From Arthrobacter_H rhombi (GTDB lineage: Bacteria; Actinomycetota; Actinomycetes; Actinomycetales; Micrococcaceae), in assembly GCF_039526245.1 (NCBI RefSeq), contig NZ_BAAAIV010000004.1, positions 248,001 through 312,000 of the forward strand: DNA of 64,000 nucleotides, read 5' to 3'. The notes below the pieces were generated by a model that made no database searches, was not told the origin of the DNA, and was given only the letters and a program-made list of their open reading frames with translations. This document shows, piece after piece, positions 60,028 to 64,000 of this stretch; the first letter of the stretch is position 1, and every line of letters begins with the position of its first letter. The position numbers and the translations under genes are program-made.

Positions 60028-60046
60028 TTAGGTAAGGCTACCCTGC
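60028..60046 (+). promoter_or_regulatory. Iron box (DtxR/IdeR-type) upstream of siderophore genes
   Basis: TTAGGTAAGGCTACCCTGC resembles the iron-box consensus TTAGGTTAGGCTAACCTAA (14 of 19 positions). It lies 26 bases ahead of the decarboxylase ATG, in an AT-rich stretch, and would shut the operon off when iron is plentiful. Confidence 0.8.
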
Positions 60047-60072
60047 ATGATCCTCGACTTCGAAGGAACCCC

Positions 60073-61632
60073 ATGAACTCTTCGACCCAGCGCGCGGCTT
60101 CCACTGCCACGCTTCAGCAGCCGGCAGGCACCTCGTCGGCCGACTTGGCCACCGGCCTCGAGTCCCTGTTGTGTGGCGACACCGCCCATCGCTACGTGGG
60201 AGAGTCCAACGCTGCCACGTTGGCGGCCGCCGAGGCCATCGCCACCGCGGCCGGCCCCAGCACCGGCCCGTCACCCCACCAGCTGGAGGTTTCCATCGAC
60301 GCGGTGGACCTGGAGACCCCCCTGGGCAACACCGAAGCCGCCCTGGCCGAAGCAGCCGAGCTGTATACCCGGGATGCCGTCTACTTCCACCACCCCGGCT
60401 ACGCCGCCCATTTGAACTGCCCCGTGACCATCCCGGCCGTTGCCGCCGAGTCGTTGGTGACCAGCCTGAACACCTCGATGGATACGTGGGACCAGAGCGC
60501 AGGAGCCACCCTGATCGAGCGCCGCCTCATCGACTGGACCAGCAAACTGGCGGGTCTGGGCGGCTCGGCGGACGGCATCTTCACCTCCGGAGGAACCCAG
60601 TCCAATCTCCAGGCCCTGCTGATCGCCCGCAACCGGGCCACTGCGGGGCGCTCCGGCAGCCTGCCCCAACGGCTCGAGGGACTGCGGATCTACGCGTCCG
60701 CCGAGAGCCACTTCAGCGTCTCCCGTTCGGCCGCCACACTCGGCCTCGGCGACGAGGCAGTGGTGTCGGTTCCGGTCGATGCAGACCACCGCATGGACAC
60801 CGGCGAACTGGCCCGCCTGCTGGCCCAGGGCGCGGCAGCGGGCGAGCAGGCCATGGCCATCGTCGCCACCGCCGGCACCACCGACTTCGGCGCGATCGAT
60901 CCCTTGCGCGATGTCGCCGGGCTGGCGAGTTCCTACGGGGCATGGTTCCATGTGGACGCCGCCTACGGGTGCGGGCTGCTGGTGTCGTTGCAGCACCGCG
61001 AGCGCCTGTCGGGCATCGAATCAGCCGATTCGGTGACCGTCGACTTCCACAAGTCCTTCTTCCAGCCCATCGGGTCCAGCGCCTTGCTCCTGCGGGAGGG
61101 GGACGCCTTCGGGCACATCACGCACTACGCCGAATACCTCAATCCCGCCCGCGAGGCCGGCCAGGCCCCCAACCAGGTGGAGAAGTCGATGCAGACCACA
61201 CGCCGCTTCGATGCGCTCAAGCTTTGGATCACCTTGCGTTCCATCGGCGCCCGCCCGCTGGGCGCCATGTTCGACGAGGTCCTCGACCGGGCCCAGTCGG
61301 CCGCCGATACCGTGCGGTCAACGCCCCGGTTGCTGCTGGCCGCCGAACCGCAGTTGAGCACCGTGGTGTTCCGCTACGTCCCGGTGCCGGGCACCAGCCA
61401 CACGGAGGAGGACGCCGATCGGCTCAATGACGCCATCCGCGCCCGCTTCTACGCCTCGGGCGAGGCCATGGTCGCCGCCACCACCCTCGACGGGCGGCGC
61501 CACCTGAAGCTGACATTGCTCAATCCCCGCACCACCGCGGCCCAGATCGCCTCGATCATCACCGCCGCCCGCGATCATGGCGACCATCTGGCCGCCGCTT
61601 CCACCCCGGCCACCGTGGGAGGCCAGCACTGA
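60073..61632 (+). CDS. desA: PLP-dependent lysine/diamino acid decarboxylase (DesA-like)
   Basis: A 519-residue group-II PLP decarboxylase. FTSGGTQSNLQALLIARNRA binds the cofactor phosphate, HVDAAYGCG holds the Asp for the pyridine nitrogen, and VDFHKSFFQP holds the Schiff-base lysine. In the desferrioxamine pathway it turns lysine into cadaverine; ornithine or 2,4-diaminobutyrate are other options. The ATG at 60073 follows GAAGGAA. It begins a chain of overlapping genes with a monooxygenase and an acyltransferase-synthetase. Confidence 0.86.
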   Translation: MNSSTQRAASTATLQQPAGTSSADLATGLESLLCGDTAHRYVGESNAATLAAAEAIATAAGPSTGPSPHQLEVSIDAVDLETPLGNTEAALAEAAELYTRDAVYFHHPGYAAHLNCPVTIPAVAAESLVTSLNTSMDTWDQSAGATLIERRLIDWTSKLAGLGGSADGIFTSGGTQSNLQALLIARNRATAGRSGSLPQRLEGLRIYASAESHFSVSRSAATLGLGDEAVVSVPVDADHRMDTGELARLLAQGAAAGEQAMAIVATAGTTDFGAIDPLRDVAGLASSYGAWFHVDAAYGCGLLVSLQHRERLSGIESADSVTVDFHKSFFQPIGSSALLLREGDAFGHITHYAEYLNPAREAGQAPNQVEKSMQTTRRFDALKLWITLRSIGARPLGAMFDEVLDRAQSAADTVRSTPRLLLAAEPQLSTVVFRYVPVPGTSHTEEDADRLNDAIRARFYASGEAMVAATTLDGRRHLKLTLLNPRTTAAQIASIITAARDHGDHLAAASTPATVGGQH

Positions 61633-63002
61633 TGCACACCGCAAACACCACCGCCAACGACCGGATCCTGGATGCCGTCGGCATCGGCGCCGGGCCCTTC
61701 AACCTCGGTTTCGCCGCCTTGGCGGAAAACGTCCCCGGGTTGGACATCCTCGTCCTGGAGGCCGCCCCCGAGCTCGCCTGGCACCCCGGCATGATGCTCG
61801 AGGGCACCCACCTGCAGGTCCCTTTCATGGCCGACCTGGTCACCCTCGCGGACCCGACCAACCGGCATTCGTTCCTGAACTACCTCAAGGAATCCGGGCG
61901 GATCTACCCGTTCTACATCCGCGAGGACTTCTACGCGCTACGCGCCGAATACAACAACTACCTGCGTTGGGCCGCCGAACGGCTCGCATCGGTCCGTTTC
62001 GGCCAGCGCGTGGTCAGCGCCTCCTTCGAGGCAGGCGTCTACACCCTGGAAGTGGAGCACGACGGCGGCACCTCCCAGGTGCGCACGCGGCGGCTGGTCC
62101 TGGGCACCGGGACCACCCCCGAGGTCCCCCCGGCAGCCCGCGACGCCCTGTCCGCCGCGCGGACCGGCGACACCGCCCCGCTCGTGCACAGCTCCACCTA
62201 CCGGACGGACCGCGACCGGCTGCGTTCGCGCCGCCGCCTCGCCGTCGTCGGCAGCGGCCAAAGTGCGGCAGAGGTGTTCGCCGACCTGCTCGGCGGGTTG
62301 GGCGATGACCAGGAGTTGCTGTGGATCACCCGCTCGCCGCGCTTCTTCCCGCTGGAGTACACCAAGCTCACCCTGGAAATGACCTCGCCGGAGTACATCG
62401 ATCATTTCCACTCCATGCCGCAAGAACGCCGCGACCTGCTCAACGCCACCCAGAAGTCGCTGTTCAAGGGCATCAACGCCGATCTGATCAATGAGATCCA
62501 CGAGATGCTCTATCGCCGCAGCGTCGAGGGGGCGCCCCCGGTGCGGTTGTTGGCCGCGACCTCGCTGGAGTCCCTGGAGCAGGACGGCGGGCGCTGGCAG
62601 TTGGGGCTGCGCAACCAGGACGACGGCGGCACCCAGGTGATCGGTGTCGACGCCGCGGTCCTGGCCACCGGGTACTCCTACCGTGAGCCGTCCTTCCTGG
62701 CGGGAATAGCGGACCGGTTGGAGCGGCTGCCCGACGGCCGACTGGACGTCGACCGCCACTACTCGGTCGGCGTCGCCGGGGACATCCTGGTCCAGAATGC
62801 CGAACTGCACACCCACGGATTCACCGCCCCCGATCTGGGGATGGGCGCCTACCGCAATGCGGTGATCATCAACCGGATCACCGGCGTCGAGCACTACGCC
62901 GTCGAACGACGCATCGCCTTCCAGGAATTCGGCACCCCGGGAACCCCCGGAAACCCCTCGCCCACCCCATCCGCCACGCCCCTGCAGGAGGCCACCGCAT
63001 GA
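61632..63002 (+). CDS. desB: Lysine/ornithine N-monooxygenase-like enzyme (DesB-like)
   Basis: A 456-residue FAD/NADPH N-hydroxylase for amine or amino-acid groups. The FAD motif is GIGAGPFNLGFAALAE near the start, the NADPH motif is LAVVGSGQSAAEVF (about residues 200-215), and ATGYSYREPSFLAGIADR near residue 345 is the family's C-terminal ATGY signature. In the desferrioxamine pathway it hydroxylates cadaverine. The start ATG shares a base with the decarboxylase stop (TGATG), and its TGA overlaps the next gene as ATGA. The C-terminus is a Pro/Thr-rich tail. Confidence 0.87.
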   Translation: MHTANTTANDRILDAVGIGAGPFNLGFAALAENVPGLDILVLEAAPELAWHPGMMLEGTHLQVPFMADLVTLADPTNRHSFLNYLKESGRIYPFYIREDFYALRAEYNNYLRWAAERLASVRFGQRVVSASFEAGVYTLEVEHDGGTSQVRTRRLVLGTGTTPEVPPAARDALSAARTGDTAPLVHSSTYRTDRDRLRSRRRLAVVGSGQSAAEVFADLLGGLGDDQELLWITRSPRFFPLEYTKLTLEMTSPEYIDHFHSMPQERRDLLNATQKSLFKGINADLINEIHEMLYRRSVEGAPPVRLLAATSLESLEQDGGRWQLGLRNQDDGGTQVIGVDAAVLATGYSYREPSFLAGIADRLERLPDGRLDVDRHYSVGVAGDILVQNAELHTHGFTAPDLGMGAYRNAVIINRITGVEHYAVERRIAFQEFGTPGTPGNPSPTPSATPLQEATA

Positions 63003-64000
63003 CCGCCCAGACCCTGAGCACCCACACCGGTACCCACGACACCCCACCGGCCCGGTTCACCTTCCGTCCCGTCGATCCCAGCACGGATGCGCAGTTGCTG
63101 CATCGCTGGATCGCCACCGAGCACGCACGCTTCTGGGGCATGCCCGATGCCACCCTCGACGAGGTCCGCGACGAGCACCGCGCCATCAGCGCGAACCCCC
63201 ACCACCAGGCGCTGATCGCCGAGCACGAGGGGAAGCCCTCCTTCCTGCTGGAGACCTACGCCCCGGAACACTCGCAGCTGGCCAACGCGTATCCCCGGCG
63301 CCCGGGCGATGCCGGCCTGCATCTGCTGCTGCCCGAGCCGGCCCATAACGACACCGTCGCCCGCAGCGGCTTCAGCGAAGACGCCCTGCGGGCCGGCCTG
63401 GCACACCTCTTCGCCGATCCTGCCGTGTTGCGCGTCGTCGTCGAGCCCGATGCCCGCAACTCCGCGGTCCATTCGCTGAACTCCCGGCTCGGATTCGTTC
63501 CCTGGCAACGCGTCGAACTGCCCGAACTCCCGGGCGCCCCGGCCAAGACGGCGCTGCTGTCCTGGTGCACGCGTGCTGCCTTCGCGGCGGCCACCGGGTT
63601 GCCGTCGTCTTCGGTCGTCCACCTCTCCCCCGGACGCTGGGCCGCCGCGCAGCGTCACGTCCTGGCCAAGGCGATCGCCGAATTCACCCATGAACGGCTG
63701 CTCCACCCCGAGCCGGCACCCGGCGGTTGGGTGTTGCACGGCCACGGCTATGAGTATGCGTTCTCCGCCACCGTGCATGCCCTGGAACATTGGATGGTGG
63801 ACCCGGCATCCATCGAGGTCCGGACCATGGCAGCTGACGGCGCCCGCTCCGGTGCAGACGTTCCCGACGTCCAGGAGTTCGTGGTGCGCTTCCGCGACGA
63901 GCTCGGACTGGCCGATGCCCAGCTGCCCCTCTACCTGGAGGAGCTGGGCAGCACGCTGGCCGGGCATTGCTTCAAGCAGCTGCACTCGGGCGCCACCGCC
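62999..64000 (+). CDS. Fused DesC-DesD protein: GNAT acyltransferase plus NIS synthetase, 3' end outside window
   Basis: The frame is open for all 334 codons to the window end. Residues about 18-190 (RFTFRPVDPSTDAQLLHRWI, VVVEPDARNSAVHSLNSRLG) form a GNAT-fold acyltransferase of the IucB/DesC type, which acylates hydroxycadaverine. After residue 210 an IucA/IucC (NIS synthetase, DesD-like) N-terminus begins: RWAAAQRHVLAKAIAEFTHE, HPEPAPGGWVLHGHGYEYAF and LYLEELGSTLAGHCFKQLH. In Streptomyces these are separate genes. The ATG overlaps the monooxygenase stop. Only the start of the synthetase domain is seen, so its completeness is unknown. Confidence 0.85.
   Translation, partial: MTAQTLSTHTGTHDTPPARFTFRPVDPSTDAQLLHRWIATEHARFWGMPDATLDEVRDEHRAISANPHHQALIAEHEGKPSFLLETYAPEHSQLANAYPRRPGDAGLHLLLPEPAHNDTVARSGFSEDALRAGLAHLFADPAVLRVVVEPDARNSAVHSLNSRLGFVPWQRVELPELPGAPAKTALLSWCTRAAFAAATGLPSSSVVHLSPGRWAAAQRHVLAKAIAEFTHERLLHPEPAPGGWVLHGHGYEYAFSATVHALEHWMVDPASIEVRTMAADGARSGADVPDVQEFVVRFRDELGLADAQLPLYLEELGSTLAGHCFKQLHSGATA

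Noticed and set aside
1..64000. Mobile elements, prophage, CRISPR and tRNA genes
   Set aside because: No transposase, integrase, terminal repeats, spaced direct-repeat array or cloverleaf was found on either strand; the gene content is consistent with a chromosomal region.

Overview
The window is high-GC bacterial DNA with dense, short-gapped genes, many GTG/TTG starts and several start codons sitting a few bases behind a -10 box (candidate leaderless transcripts). Menaquinone genes, an actinobacterial-type phenylacetate pathway, a desferrioxamine-type siderophore operon with a DtxR/IdeR-like iron box, an Lrp-linked 2-oxo acid dehydrogenase and a PnuC transporter all fit an actinomycete. Micrococcaceae (Arthrobacter-like) is my best guess, by inference from gene content only. 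I see no rRNA, tRNA, CRISPR array, insertion sequence or prophage.

Layout. 1-6.2 kb: the end of a RarD-type permease, a GABA aminotransferase, an NSS symporter with its small MetS subunit, a PucR-type regulator and an SMI1/KNR4-like acidic protein. 6.2-16.8 kb: a HIT protein, then menaquinone genes (polyprenyl diphosphate synthase, menJ-like reductase, menG, menF, menD, menC), interrupted by a complete polar amino-acid ABC transporter operon. 16.9-22 kb: a PAP2 phosphatase, an MFS permease, an MBL hydrolase, and a TetR regulator divergent from a short NAD-binding epimerase-like gene with two matching operators between them. 22-26.4 kb: a 2-oxo acid dehydrogenase E1alpha-E1beta-E2 operon divergent from an Lrp/AsnC regulator. 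26.6-30 kb: two small divergent regulator/target pairs with strong palindromic operators (TetR with a CPBP protease; an MFS exporter with a zinc-finger/HTH protein).

30-36.2 kb: a paaABCDE phenylacetyl-CoA epoxidase operon with an enoyl-CoA hydratase, then a PadR regulator coupled to a membrane protein. 36.2-47 kb: an acidic protein, an amino-acid ABC system whose binding protein and permease are one polypeptide, a serine hydrolase, a Tat-exported PhoD phosphatase, an SDR, a prolyl-oligopeptidase-family peptidase and an adenosine/adenine deaminase. 47-48 kb: an HTH-MNT/HEPN gene pair of toxin-antitoxin type behind a repeated palindrome. 48-57 kb: paaI, paaK and a PaaR-type TetR gene, pnuC, grpB-like, a GNAT gene, a TPP enzyme and paaZ. 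Three PaaR-like operators tie paaA, paaI-paaK-paaR and paaZ together.

57-64 kb: a RIO-type kinase; an ABC-F ATPase behind what looks like a leader-peptide attenuator; and an iron-box-controlled desABCD-type siderophore operon in which the acyltransferase (DesC-like) and NIS synthetase (DesD-like) are fused in one ORF that runs off the end of the window.

The most interesting items are the ABC-F leader/attenuator, the HTH-MNT/HEPN pair, the nested inverted-repeat operator in front of the CPBP protease, the paired operators in front of the MFS/zinc-finger genes, and the scattered but co-regulated paa genes.
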